The notes under the pieces: generated by a model
Seen by the model: only the letters and a program-made list of their open reading frames with translations
Told to the model about the DNA's origin: nothing
The model's database searches: none
Part shown: positions 7,114 through 13,489 of the stretch, piece by piece
Layout of the letters: the number at the start of each line of letters is the position of its first letter
Position numbering within the stretch: position 1 is the first letter of the stretch
Translations under genes and position numbers: made by a program
Assembly (NCBI GenBank): GCA_002785325.1
Contig: PFMH01000099.1
Location: 1 to 22,830 of the forward strand
DNA from: a bacterium (Candidatus Howlettbacteria) CG_4_10_14_0_8_um_filter_40_9
GTDB taxonomy: Bacteria; Patescibacteriota; CPR2; UBA1875; GCA-2785325
Reading direction: 5' to 3'
Length of the DNA stretch: 22,830 nt

Positions 7114-7782
7114 TTAAAAATTAATTTCACTAACTTTCTTCGCATCCTTTACATCAAACTTCCCGATTTTAGTCCTGCGGAGTTCTGTGAGATATGCCCC
7201 AGCTCCAAGGGCTTCGCCAATGTCGGCTGCCAAAGAACGGATATACGTGCCCGAACCGCACTGAACGCGGATAATCAGAAATGGCCAAGAATAGTCAAGA
7301 ATAGTCAGGTCGTTAATATGAACTTTCCGCGGTTTGAGTTTCGGATCAATACCTTTTCGAGCTAGCTCATATGCTTTCTTACCGTTAATTTTGATCGCCG
7401 AATGTGCCGGCGGTATCTGATCGATCTCACCGATGAATTGTTTTAGAACTTTTTCTACCGTCATTCTGGCTTGCCCAGAATCCAACATTGGAAATTGGAT
7501 ATTGTTAATTGGAAATTCAGAAATCTCTCCTTCCGGATCCCCTGTGGAACTCGTTTTCCCTAATGCAAGTGTCGCTTCATACTCCTTGTCCTGCTTCATA
7601 AACTCATCTTGTCTTTTCGTTGCGTCTTTCCCAACCAATACAATAAGAAGTCCGGTCGCAAAAGGATCAAGCGTCCCCGCATGTCCCACTTTTTTCTCAC
7701 CGGATATATTTCTGACCTTTGCAACGACGTCGAAGCTCGTCCATCCGGCATCTTTATCAATAAGCAAAATATTATTTTCCAT
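7114..7782 (-). CDS. truB: tRNA pseudouridine(55) synthase TruB
   Basis: TruB makes pseudouridine 55 in the T-loop of tRNAs. The 222-residue protein has the catalytic motif GHAGTLDPFATGLL with Asp39, followed by the conserved blocks EYEATLALGKTSSTGDPEG, IPPAHSAIKINGKKAYELAR and GTYIRSLAADIGEALG. It matches the short bacterial form, without an extended PUA domain. Residues 88-108, between GEISE and VEKVLKQF, are encoded by repeat-type DNA: heptad units at 7484-7520 and a REP-like palindrome at 7460-7483. This makes the segment about eight residues longer than in E. coli TruB as I remember it. The active site is intact, so the enzyme is expected to work. It lies downstream of the DHH gene in the conserved nrnA-truB-rpsO-pnp order. 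Confidence 0.96.
   Translation of the reverse strand: MENNILLIDKDAGWTSFDVVAKVRNISGEKKVGHAGTLDPFATGLLIVLVGKDATKRQDEFMKQDKEYEATLALGKTSSTGDPEGEISEFPINNIQFPMLDSGQARMTVEKVLKQFIGEIDQIPPAHSAIKINGKKAYELARKGIDPKLKPRKVHINDLTILDYSWPFLIIRVQCGSGTYIRSLAADIGEALGAGAYLTELRRTKIGKFDVKDAKKVSEINF
7460..7483 (+). repeat. REP-like palindrome inside truB
   Basis: GTCATTCTGGCTTGCCCAGA followed by ATCC lies within the coding sequence and is translated as roughly LDSGQARM (residues 100-107). Near-identical copies lie in non-coding DNA at 2996-3019 and, in reverse, at 10444-10466. Confidence 0.8.
7484..7520 (-). repeat. Heptad array inside truB
   Basis: Read on the minus strand the units are CTGAATT, TCCAATT, AACAATA, TCCAATT and TCCAATG, in phase at 7 nt. 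They are translated as part of EFPINNIQFPM. The array directly abuts the REP-like palindrome on its 3' side. Confidence 0.65.
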
Positions 7783-7803
7783 AGTTTAATTCTACAAAAA
7801 AAT

Positions 7804-7859
7804 GTCAGTCTGAGCAAAATTAGAAATCCAAATAGATTCTCTATTTCATCCAGAATGAC
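7804..7859 (+). repeat. REP-like palindrome between the DHH gene and truB
   Basis: The ends GTCAGTCTGA (7804-7813) and CCAGAATGAC (7850-7859) are imperfect inverted repeats of the GTCATTC family. The element occupies most of the 93-bp spacer between the DHH stop and the truB start. Confidence 0.65.
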
Positions 7860-7875
7860 AAATTTTTAAAATTAT

Positions 7876-9522
7876 TTATTTGTTGCCGTCCGGCCGCCAA
7901 ACTCTTACCTCTCCTTCATCAGTATCTTCATTTACTATCTCACCGCTGGACTCTTTGATCTCTTCATCGTTTTCGTTACTGAAAATTTCCTTTCCCAAAG
8001 GCTTCTTCTTTTTCGCAAACTTATTTTTAAAAACATCCTTTATTGAAGACAGACCTTTGTTTTCCACTGTTTCTTTTTTATCCGTAATGATATTCTTCTT
8101 CTCCTGCGCCTCTCTCGCCAGTTTTTCCATCTCAAGAGACTGGATAGCCTCGGCGATGACATCAACAGAATCATCATTCTTTTCAATTTCAACTTCACTG
8201 TTCTCTATTTGAATATCCAATATTTCTTTTTCGTCTTCAACTTCGGTTTCTTCCAATGCTTTTTCGATCTCGGAAACTACTGATTTTTCTGCCTCTTTCA
8301 CGGTTCCACCAAGATTAATATCCTCTCCTTTCTCGATCTTTTGCAAAGGAACGATTATTTTTTTATTTTCATCCGGTTTTTCAAGCCCTAACTTTTGACC
8401 CCTGATTTGTCTTATCTTATCCGTAACTTCGTTCACCGCTTTTTCCATCGTCATGTTGTCGATACTAAATCCGGCGCTGTGGAACTCTCCCGTTCCGCCA
8501 AAAATCTCTGCGATCCCTAGAACATCGGTTCCTCTCTGCCCATGAAGCTTGCCCGTTATCTTGTTCGGCGTGTCTTCGGCAAGCAAAAGAACAACGTCCG
8601 CTCCGGGAGCATTATTCATAAGTTCATCCATCACTTCTTTTATGTCTTCGACATTTGCGCCAAGCTCTTTGAAGTCATCATGGGTAATATATGAATATAT
8701 AAATCTGTGTTCAACATCATAGTTCAACCGCGACAAAACTTTTCCCCAAAGTTTTAAGGTATTTATCGTTTTCGCCTTATATAGGCTGGTTATAATCTCC
8801 TGCTGTGCAGCCCCCGCTGCCAAAAGCTGGGCCGAAACTGTGAGCGACTTAGGCGTGGTATTTTTCTTTTTAAAACTTCCTGTGTCGGAAATAATCCCCG
8901 TCAGAAGAAGGGTAGCGATATCGGCGTCTAACTTCAGACCCAGCGCTTCTACCAAAGAAACAAGGATCTCCGCGGTCGATGTTGCCGTGATATCGATAAA
9001 ATTAACCGTCCCAAAATGCTCATTACCGACATGATGGTCGATATTTACAACCGGCGTTTCAAAGAAAAGATCAGTATTGTCATCATATATCTTATCTATC
9101 CTATCGACATCCGGCGTATCTAAAACGACAATAAGATCATATTTGTAGCTCCCTTTACCAAATGAGACATCCGCTGGAGTATAAGCGCCGTCTTCAGACG
9201 TAACAACAATATTTAAATAACCTTCTTCTACATTGTAGCTAAGTTTTTCTACGGGATTTTCTTTGGCATCTATCTTTAAGATAAAGTCTCTGCTTCCCTC
9301 GAGTTCAGTTTTTATTTTTTTTAATCCTGGGAGGAACTTCAAGTTTTCCGGAATCTCATCGCTCACTACGATGGAAATTTCTTTTTCCAATCTTTCCAAA
9401 ACTTTGCCAAACGCAACCAAGGAACCCACAGTATCACCGGTGGGACTGTTGTGACCGACTAAAAGTATTTTCTGGCTCTTTTTTATAAGGTCTATAGCCT
9501 GCTGTTTTGAGGAAAGTTCCAT
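7876..9522 (-). CDS. DHH-family phosphoesterase (NrnA/RecJ-like) with long acidic tail
   Basis: Residues 1-375 form a DHH-DHHA1 enzyme of the NrnA type, which degrades nanoRNAs and 3'-phosphoadenosine 5'-phosphate. Visible motifs are GHNSPTGDTVGS (residues 23-34), VVLDTPDVDR (132-141), IDHHVGNEHFG (161-171) and SDTGSF (212-217). Two key positions deviate. The usual HxNPDGD has Thr28 instead of the first Asp. The usual DHHA1 loop GGGHxxAAGF reads GGTGEFHSAGF (342-352), with Glu where His is expected. Residues from about 380 to 548 form an acidic, low-complexity, probably coiled or disordered extension not found in standard NrnA, with a short basic patch (KNKFAKKKKPLGK) and the end RVWRPDGNK. 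Its position before truB matches the conserved nrnA place. Reduced or altered activity is possible. Confidence 0.88.
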   Translation of the reverse strand: MELSSKQQAIDLIKKSQKILLVGHNSPTGDTVGSLVAFGKVLERLEKEISIVVSDEIPENLKFLPGLKKIKTELEGSRDFILKIDAKENPVEKLSYNVEEGYLNIVVTSEDGAYTPADVSFGKGSYKYDLIVVLDTPDVDRIDKIYDDNTDLFFETPVVNIDHHVGNEHFGTVNFIDITATSTAEILVSLVEALGLKLDADIATLLLTGIISDTGSFKKKNTTPKSLTVSAQLLAAGAAQQEIITSLYKAKTINTLKLWGKVLSRLNYDVEHRFIYSYITHDDFKELGANVEDIKEVMDELMNNAPGADVVLLLAEDTPNKITGKLHGQRGTDVLGIAEIFGGTGEFHSAGFSIDNMTMEKAVNEVTDKIRQIRGQKLGLEKPDENKKIIVPLQKIEKGEDINLGGTVKEAEKSVVSEIEKALEETEVEDEKEILDIQIENSEVEIEKNDDSVDVIAEAIQSLEMEKLAREAQEKKNIITDKKETVENKGLSSIKDVFKNKFAKKKKPLGKEIFSNENDEEIKESSGEIVNEDTDEGEVRVWRPDGNK

Positions 9523-9532
9523 AATATTCTTT

Positions 9533-9672
9533 AAATTCTAATATCTAATATCTAAATTCTAAACAAATCCTAAATTCTAATTATCAAATTCTTAAACTCA
9601 CTTTTATTATTTTTTTAATTTTTGTCATTTGATATTGTTTAGAGTTTAGGATTTCGTGCTTAGGATTTTATT
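9533..9672. repeat. Heptad arrays forming an imperfect inverted repeat between the DHH gene and rpsT
   Basis: On the plus strand the left arm reads AAATTCT, AATATCT, AATATCT, AAATTCT, an 11-nt step, AAATTCT, AATTATC, AAATTCT. The right arm (9631-9672) reads GATATTG, TTTAGAG, TTTAGGA, TTTCGTG, CTTAGGA, TTTTATT. Left AAATCCTAAATTCTAA and right TTTAGAGTTTAGGATTT are complementary with mismatches, so the spacer can fold on itself. It separates the divergently transcribed DHH and rpsT genes. Confidence 0.65.
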
Positions 9673-9709
9673 CTAAAATGATAGTGCAGTATAGCAAAAT
9701 CCAAAACTC

Positions 9710-9738
9710 TTGTCAACATGGGAATTTTCTGGTAGACT
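9710..9738 (+). promoter_or_regulatory. Predicted sigma-70 promoter for rpsT
   Basis: TTGTCA (-35, 9710-9715) and TAGACT (-10, 9733-9738) are spaced by exactly 17 nt and lie about 48 nt before the rpsT ATG. This is the only plus-strand gene, so it needs its own promoter. Confidence 0.6.
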
Positions 9739-9756
9739 CTTTTAGTAAAGATAATT

Positions 9757-9784
9757 CAACTTATCAACTTATTAACTTATCAAA
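9757..9784 (+). repeat. Octamer tandem repeat directly before rpsT
   Basis: TCAACTTA, TCAACTTA, TTAACTTA and a partial TCAA run directly up to the start codon. They take the place where a Shine-Dalgarno sequence would be expected; none is visible. Confidence 0.6.
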
Positions 9785-9785
9785 A

Positions 9786-10169
9786 ATGCCAATCAAAAAA
9801 TCAGCTATAAAAAGAGCAAAGCAGAGTATCGTCCGAAGAGACAAAAACAGAGCTCTCAAAAAAACTTTTAGAGAAACCGTAAAAACTATTACAAAAGATC
9901 TGCAAGAGAAAAAGACAGATACAGTCGCAAGTAAACTTTCCACAGCATACAAAGCTTTGGACAAAGCGGCAAAAAATAACGCGATTCATAAGAATGCCGC
10001 TGCTAGGAGAAAATCACGGCTAACAAAAAAGATAAATGCTGTGCTGGGAAAAGCAGTCGTTCCAGTTTCAGCCAAAATAAAGCAAGAGAACAAGAAATCA
10101 GCTACTAAGAAAAAGGTAAAACAGACTACGAAAAAAAGCACTCCAAAGAAGGAAACAAAAAAGAAATAA
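9786..10169 (+). CDS. rpsT: 30S ribosomal protein S20 with Lys-rich C-terminal tail
   Basis: S20 binds 16S rRNA helices of the 30S body. The start MPIKKSAIKRAKQS, the basic helices and the block NAIHKNAAARRKSRLTKKI identify it. The longer open frame beginning at 9678 is rejected because the family starts at this Met. The product has 127 residues, about 40 more than the usual 85-90. The additional C-terminal part (from about residue 88, VVPVSAKIKQENKKS onward) is almost wholly Lys, Thr and Ser and ends in KKETKKK. It has its own promoter and terminator and is the only gene on this strand. Confidence 0.97.
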   Translation: MPIKKSAIKRAKQSIVRRDKNRALKKTFRETVKTITKDLQEKKTDTVASKLSTAYKALDKAAKNNAIHKNAAARRKSRLTKKINAVLGKAVVPVSAKIKQENKKSATKKKVKQTTKKSTPKKETKKK

Positions 10170-10187
10170 TAATATCAAGGTACTATT

Positions 10188-10221
10188 TATCACCGCCTAA
10201 ACGAAGCGGTGATATTTATTT
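10188..10221 (+). terminator. Rho-independent terminator of rpsT
   Basis: A 9-bp perfect stem, TATCACCGC (10188-10196) with GCGGTGATA (10206-10214), is followed by TTTATTTT. It begins 18 nt after the rpsT stop codon. Confidence 0.85.
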
Positions 10222-10407
10222 TGCCGCCATATAACAGCCGATGATTCAATTGTAGGGTTTAATTCCCGACATCAGTTCGAAAAAAGAACAATCGAGTAAG
10301 CGAACGCATGAAAAGATAACTTCCGGAATCGGCTTGTTGTCATTTTTCATACTTGAGAGAACGAGTATTGTGACATTTTGAGAATCTGCAAGTCGGAGCA
10401 GTTTTTG

Positions 10408-10436
10408 CTTCACTTTTTGCTGTCAAAAAGTGGAAG
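10408..10436. repeat. Strong hairpin of unknown role
   Basis: A 12-bp stem with one bulged base and a 4-nt CTGT loop, centred at about 10421. The A/T-run in the stem and the following GATTTTGATT are only weakly terminator-like. It lies convergently between rpsT and the GT2 gene. Confidence 0.6.
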
Positions 10437-10443
10437 AGATTTT

Positions 10444-10466
10444 GATTCTGGACAAGCCAGAATGAC
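10444..10466 (-). repeat. REP-like element, reverse orientation
   Basis: On the minus strand this is GTCATTCTGGCTTGTCCAGA followed by ATC, differing at one base from the copy inside truB. Confidence 0.8.
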
Positions 10467-10518
10467 GAGGGGTTGATACGTTTCAAATACTTATATGAAA
10501 ACCACTCCCGTGGTCTTT

Positions 10519-11160
10519 TTATTTGCGCAACATCTCCTTATACATTTTCGCTCTAGACTTCAAGCCTTCCTTAAGCCCCTCTTTTTGTTCCTTCATTACT
10601 TGTGATACACCGCGCCATTTTATTATTTTTATTTTCCAATGCATCCCTGAACTTATCTTTTTTGTCGCAACCTCGATGCCGTATCGTAAAGATTTAATAT
10701 CTGGGATCGTATCAAATATTTTTTGCCAAATTTCTCTTTTTGCCGCTCGCTGACCACTAAGGTGGGGAAAGCAAATATGAGAAAGAGTAACCTGCACATT
10801 ATCTGATGTACGAAGAGTCGCAAGAGACATGTCCGCTTTATTCTCCAAAATCGGCTTTAGGAGTTCACCCAAATGATGCGATTTTAGACCGACTAGATCT
10901 GCATCAACAAACATAACATACTCCCCTTGTGATTTTTGATACCCCGCATACATCGCCGCGGCCTTACCGACATTTTTAGGGAGATCAATTACTGTTATAC
11001 CGTCAAAACCTTTTACGACAGAAACTGTATCATCACTGCTGCCATCGGAAACAACTATGATTTCCCAGTCTTCCGGTAATGACTGAAGAGATTCAAGCAC
11101 TGCACCAATCCTCGGGCCTTCGTTATACGCGGGAATAATTATTGAAACTTTTTTATTCAT
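10519..11160 (-). CDS. Family 2 glycosyltransferase
   Basis: A 213-residue single-domain GT-A enzyme. Family motifs are VSIIIPAYNEG at the N-terminus, VVSDGSSDDT for nucleotide-sugar binding, NVGKAAAMYAGY, and the metal-binding DxD in FVDADLVG. No transmembrane segment is visible, so it should act at the inner face of the membrane or in the cytoplasm. The donor and acceptor cannot be read from the sequence; relatives include dolichyl-phosphate-mannose synthase-like and glucosyl-phosphoglycerate synthase-like enzymes. I chose the ATG at 11160, which overlaps the holA stop as ATGA and suggests translational coupling. A TTG two codons upstream gives the longer open frame. Confidence 0.88.
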   Translation of the reverse strand: MNKKVSIIIPAYNEGPRIGAVLESLQSLPEDWEIIVVSDGSSDDTVSVVKGFDGITVIDLPKNVGKAAAMYAGYQKSQGEYVMFVDADLVGLKSHHLGELLKPILENKADMSLATLRTSDNVQVTLSHICFPHLSGQRAAKREIWQKIFDTIPDIKSLRYGIEVATKKISSGMHWKIKIIKWRGVSQVMKEQKEGLKEGLKSRAKMYKEMLRK

Positions 11161-12089
11161 TTGCAAAGTTCCTTTACCAAAAGATCAAGTGCTAAAAGAG
11201 GTTCCTTTTCCCCGGTCTTTATGGCGATATCAGTATCTAAAAGTTTCTCATACATATTTTTGAGCTCCTGTATGCTGAATTTTCTCGCCTGCGCCATCCC
11301 CTTTTGTACTACAAACGGATGAAGACCGACCTCTTTGGCAATCCCTATCTTATCAAGTTTTCCCTCATAATCTTTAATAAGGATAAGATTCCGAAACTGT
11401 CTTACGATCATCGTCAGGATATAGATCTCATTTTCCCCTTGAGCTAAAAGCTCATGCATATACTGCGCCGTTTTGCGGTAATCTCCTGTCCCCACAGCGT
11501 CTACTAAGTTAAATATGTTTCCTGAAAGTTTCGAATTAACTAAAAGATCTATGTCTTCTGAACTGATCTCTCCCTCGCTTCTAAATGTCACAAGCTTCGC
11601 AATCTCGTTTTCCAACTGGTTTAAGTCGTCCCCGACATAAGAGGCGAGTTTCTCAGCGTTTTTGCCAGAAATTTTCCCGCCCTTATCTGCAACGTCGTCT
11701 TCGATCCACTTTGTAAGCTTGTATCCTTGTAGTTTTTCAAACTCCTCCGACTTTTCTTTTATCAGTTTTTTAAAAAGGACTGTCCTTTTATCCGGCACAG
11801 CCTCTTCCCAAAAGATAGTAATAGTTTCCTCGGGAACGTACTCCAATATTTCAGAAATGCCATCTAAGATATCTTTGCTCTTACTTTTAAAAATATTTTT
11901 TATAATCACTAGACGTTTATCAGCCAAAAATGGTAGGGCAGTTATCGCTCCTTTTATTTTTCCCAATTCAAAACCGTCCTCAAAGGTTTCCAAGTTAGTA
12001 TCGCCATATTTTTCTACGTACTTGGCTTTAAGGTTTTTTAGTTTTTGGTTAGATCTATAAATGTCTACGCCATATAAAAATAGAATCAT
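11157..12089 (-). CDS. holA: DNA polymerase III delta subunit (HolA)
   Basis: HolA is the clamp-loader subunit that opens the beta sliding clamp. The 310-residue protein begins MILFLYGVDIYR, the usual start of the N-terminal ATPase-like fold, and continues with LADKRLVIIKNIF, the central part around AEKLASYVGDDLNQLENEIAKL, and a C-terminal collar domain ending in KTGEKEPLLALDLLVKELCK. The length and the late motif LVDAVGTGDYRKTAQYMHELL fit the family. A Shine-Dalgarno sequence (AAGGGAGA) stands close to the ATG and directly abuts a REP-like palindrome. It overlaps the following GT2 gene by four bases. Confidence 0.93.
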   Translation of the reverse strand: MILFLYGVDIYRSNQKLKNLKAKYVEKYGDTNLETFEDGFELGKIKGAITALPFLADKRLVIIKNIFKSKSKDILDGISEILEYVPEETITIFWEEAVPDKRTVLFKKLIKEKSEEFEKLQGYKLTKWIEDDVADKGGKISGKNAEKLASYVGDDLNQLENEIAKLVTFRSEGEISSEDIDLLVNSKLSGNIFNLVDAVGTGDYRKTAQYMHELLAQGENEIYILTMIVRQFRNLILIKDYEGKLDKIGIAKEVGLHPFVVQKGMAQARKFSIQELKNMYEKLLDTDIAIKTGEKEPLLALDLLVKELCK

Positions 12090-12100
12090 CTTTCTCCCTT

Positions 12101-12127
12101 GTCATTCCCGCATCAGCGGGAATCCAG
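12101..12127 (+). repeat. REP-like palindrome upstream of holA (first of two)
   Basis: GTCATTCCCGCATCAGCGGG followed by AATCCAG: a stem ATTCCCGC/GCGGGAAT with a 4-nt loop. It lies 12 nt upstream of the holA start codon. Confidence 0.85.
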
Positions 12128-12149
12128 TTTTACAATTCTCTATTTCTTT

Positions 12150-12177
12150 GTCATCCCCGCCACAGCGGGGATCCAGT
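12150..12177 (+). repeat. REP-like palindrome upstream of holA (second of two)
   Basis: GTCATCCCCGCCACAGCGGG followed by GATCCAG, in the same orientation as the first copy. It abuts the GIY-YIG stop codon. Confidence 0.85.
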
Positions 12178-12178
12178 C

Positions 12179-12463
12179 CTATAGATTATAATACAAATCA
12201 AGCCACTTTGGGTTATCTTTCTCTATAAGGTCTATTTTTCTTTTTCTCTCCCATTTCTTCATTTGTTTTTCCCTTGATATTGCACTATTTACATCTGATG
12301 TTATCTCATAATAAACCAGATCCTTAACATTATATTTCTTTGTAAATCCCTCGATCAGTTCTTCTTTATGTTCGTAAATTCGTCTCTTCAAATCATTGGT
12401 AACACCGACATACAAAGTTCCGTTTCTTTTGCTTGCTAAAATATAAATATAATACTCTTTCAT
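12179..12463 (-). CDS. Single-domain GIY-YIG nuclease (UPF0213/YhbQ-like)
   Basis: A 94-residue protein made of just a GIY-YIG domain: YIYILAS, then GTLYVGVTNDLKRRIYEH, with the two Tyr motifs, the Arg of the helix, and a later EKQMKKWERKRKIDLIE block with a candidate metal-binding Glu. The family comprises small DNA endonucleases of mostly unknown function. I chose the ATG at 12463 because the longer frame (GTG at 12520) would run back into a REP-like palindrome, with no family similarity in the added residues. The Shine-Dalgarno region is weak. REP-like palindromes lie on both sides in inverted orientation, and the gene interrupts an otherwise housekeeping run between mutM and holA. Confidence 0.9.
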   Translation of the reverse strand: MKEYYIYILASKRNGTLYVGVTNDLKRRIYEHKEELIEGFTKKYNVKDLVYYEITSDVNSAISREKQMKKWERKRKIDLIEKDNPKWLDLYYNL

Positions 12464-12480
12464 TTTTACCACTAAAGCTC

Positions 12481-12535
12481 GGATTCCCTGCCCGAACGAG
12501 CTTCGGCTCGGGCAAGCCACTGATGCGAGAATGAC
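12481..12535 (-). repeat. REP-like composite palindrome upstream of the GIY-YIG gene
   Basis: On the minus strand it begins GTCATTCTCGCATCAGTGGC and ends GGGAATCC, with an inner CCCGAGCCGAAGCTCG / TTCGGG hairpin. Its first 19 bases match the copy at 12101 at 17 positions, and its CAGTGGCTTGCCCGAGCCG segment matches the element at 3034-3110. Confidence 0.75.
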
Positions 12536-12545
12536 AGGTCAGAGG

Positions 12546-13478
12546 TTACATTTTTTGACAACTCGGGCAAAAGTGCGTTCCGCGACCTCCAAGAGAGATA
12601 CGCTCAATCTTTCCACCGCAATCGTATGGACATGGTTCGCCGGTTTTCCTATACACCTTTCTTATATTACCATAATTCCCTTTTTTACCGCTCGCATCTC
12701 GGTAATCGGAGGTGGAGGTACCGCGATTTTCCAGTGCCAAATTCAATATTTTCTGAATGGAATCAAGTAAAGTTTTAGTTTGATTTTTATCCAAAAAGTT
12801 AGCTGGCTTTTGCGGGTGGATCTTGGCATCGAATAGGATTTCATCAGCATAGATGTTTCCGATGCCGGCGATCAGCTTTTGTTCCATAAGGACTTTTTTC
12901 ACCGGCCATTTTTTTGATTGTAATATACTAGCCAAAACACCAATCGTAAAACCCTTTTCCAAAGGTTCCGGACCGTATTCGCCTAAAAATTTATCCAGTT
13001 CATCCTGACTAACTAACTTTATATACCCAAAACGCCGAAGATCTGAAAAAGCGATCTGTTTGCTATCATCGAGAAAGAACTGAATTCGGACAAATTGATT
13101 TTGCGGATCGGCAAACTCACCGTCTCTTCTTAGCCAAGTGCCATTTTTAACTTTTCGATCCGAACTTGTCACCATAACGTGTCCGGACATTTTGAAATGA
13201 ATGAGAAGATAGTTCGTAGGGCTTAGGTCATAGGTCTCAGGTTTCTTCTTAGCACCACTTCCTAATGGCTGTGAACTATGGTCCGTCAACCCAATGATAA
13301 GATTCTTCGCTCTCCTTCTTACTTCTGTAATTTTTGTCCCGACAACCTCCTTTTTGAACTCACTAAAATCAATTTTCACGATATTGGGAAACTCGGAACG
13401 AATATCAGTAATCTCCTTACCGATGATAAGTTGCTTTAGGTCATTTTTAATTGTTTCGACTTCTGGTAATTCTGGCAT
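12546..13478 (-). CDS. mutM: Formamidopyrimidine-DNA glycosylase (Fpg/MutM)
   Basis: MutM excises 8-oxoguanine and formamidopyrimidines and cuts the DNA by beta/delta elimination. The start MPELPEVETI supplies the catalytic Pro2 and Glu3, and Lys58 (RRRAKN) is the conserved lysine. The helix-two-turn-helix contains GIGNIYADEILF. The C-terminal zinc finger has C283, C287, C304 and C307 with the conserved Arg299 in GGRGTHFC. The first pair is C-x3-C (CPYDC) rather than the usual C-x2-C. Residues 66-89, between LIIGL and LLIHFKMSGH, form an insertion relative to usual MutM, and its second half (PETYDLSPT) is encoded by a heptad array. Total length is 310 against a typical 270. A good Shine-Dalgarno sequence (AGGAG) precedes the ATG and abuts a REP-like palindrome. 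Confidence 0.95.
   Translation of the reverse strand: MPELPEVETIKNDLKQLIIGKEITDIRSEFPNIVKIDFSEFKKEVVGTKITEVRRRAKNLIIGLTDHSSQPLGSGAKKKPETYDLSPTNYLLIHFKMSGHVMVTSSDRKVKNGTWLRRDGEFADPQNQFVRIQFFLDDSKQIAFSDLRRFGYIKLVSQDELDKFLGEYGPEPLEKGFTIGVLASILQSKKWPVKKVLMEQKLIAGIGNIYADEILFDAKIHPQKPANFLDKNQTKTLLDSIQKILNLALENRGTSTSDYRDASGKKGNYGNIRKVYRKTGEPCPYDCGGKIERISLGGRGTHFCPSCQKM
13216..13243 (+). repeat. Heptad array inside mutM
   Basis: Four 7-nt units, GTAGGGC, TTAGGTC, ATAGGTC and TCAGGTT, are translated on the minus strand as residues 79-88 in a surface-loop position between two conserved strands. Confidence 0.7.
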
Positions 13479-13489
13479 CGTTCTCTCCT

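Larger units (their letters stand above)
10222..10518. other. Non-coding region between rpsT and the GT2 gene
   Basis: No open frame here looks real on either strand. The stretch 10222-10400 has mixed composition, less A/T-rich than the heptad spacers, and could be the relic of a gene or element I do not recognise. At 10408-10436 a strong hairpin pairs CTTCACTTTTTG with CAAAAAGTGGAAG (one bulge) around a CTGT loop. A REP-like element follows at 10444-10466. At 10501-10514 ACCAC/GTGGT with a following CTTTTTATTT forms a weak hairpin that touches the GT2 stop codon and could act as a terminator. Confidence 0.6.

Noticed and set aside
7596..7817. 73-codon minus-strand frame overlapping truB
   Set aside because: It lies out of frame within the truB N-terminus, whose TruB motifs are unmistakable.
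9678..9785. N-terminal extension of rpsT to 9678
   Set aside because: S20 begins with MPIKKSAIKR; the extension would cross the predicted promoter and the octamer repeat.
11157..12089. Recoded UGA (Gly) as in Gracilibacteria/Absconditabacteria
   Set aside because: holA ends with TGA at its expected C-terminus, and the core genes read full length with no internal TGA.
12101..12177. Tandem terminators between the GIY-YIG gene and holA
   Set aside because: The two palindromes have GC-rich stems but no following U-tract on either strand, and they match the interspersed repeat family.
12464..12520. N-terminal extension of the GIY-YIG protein (GTG at 12520)
   Set aside because: The extra residues are translated REP-like palindrome, and the family starts at the YIYIL strand.
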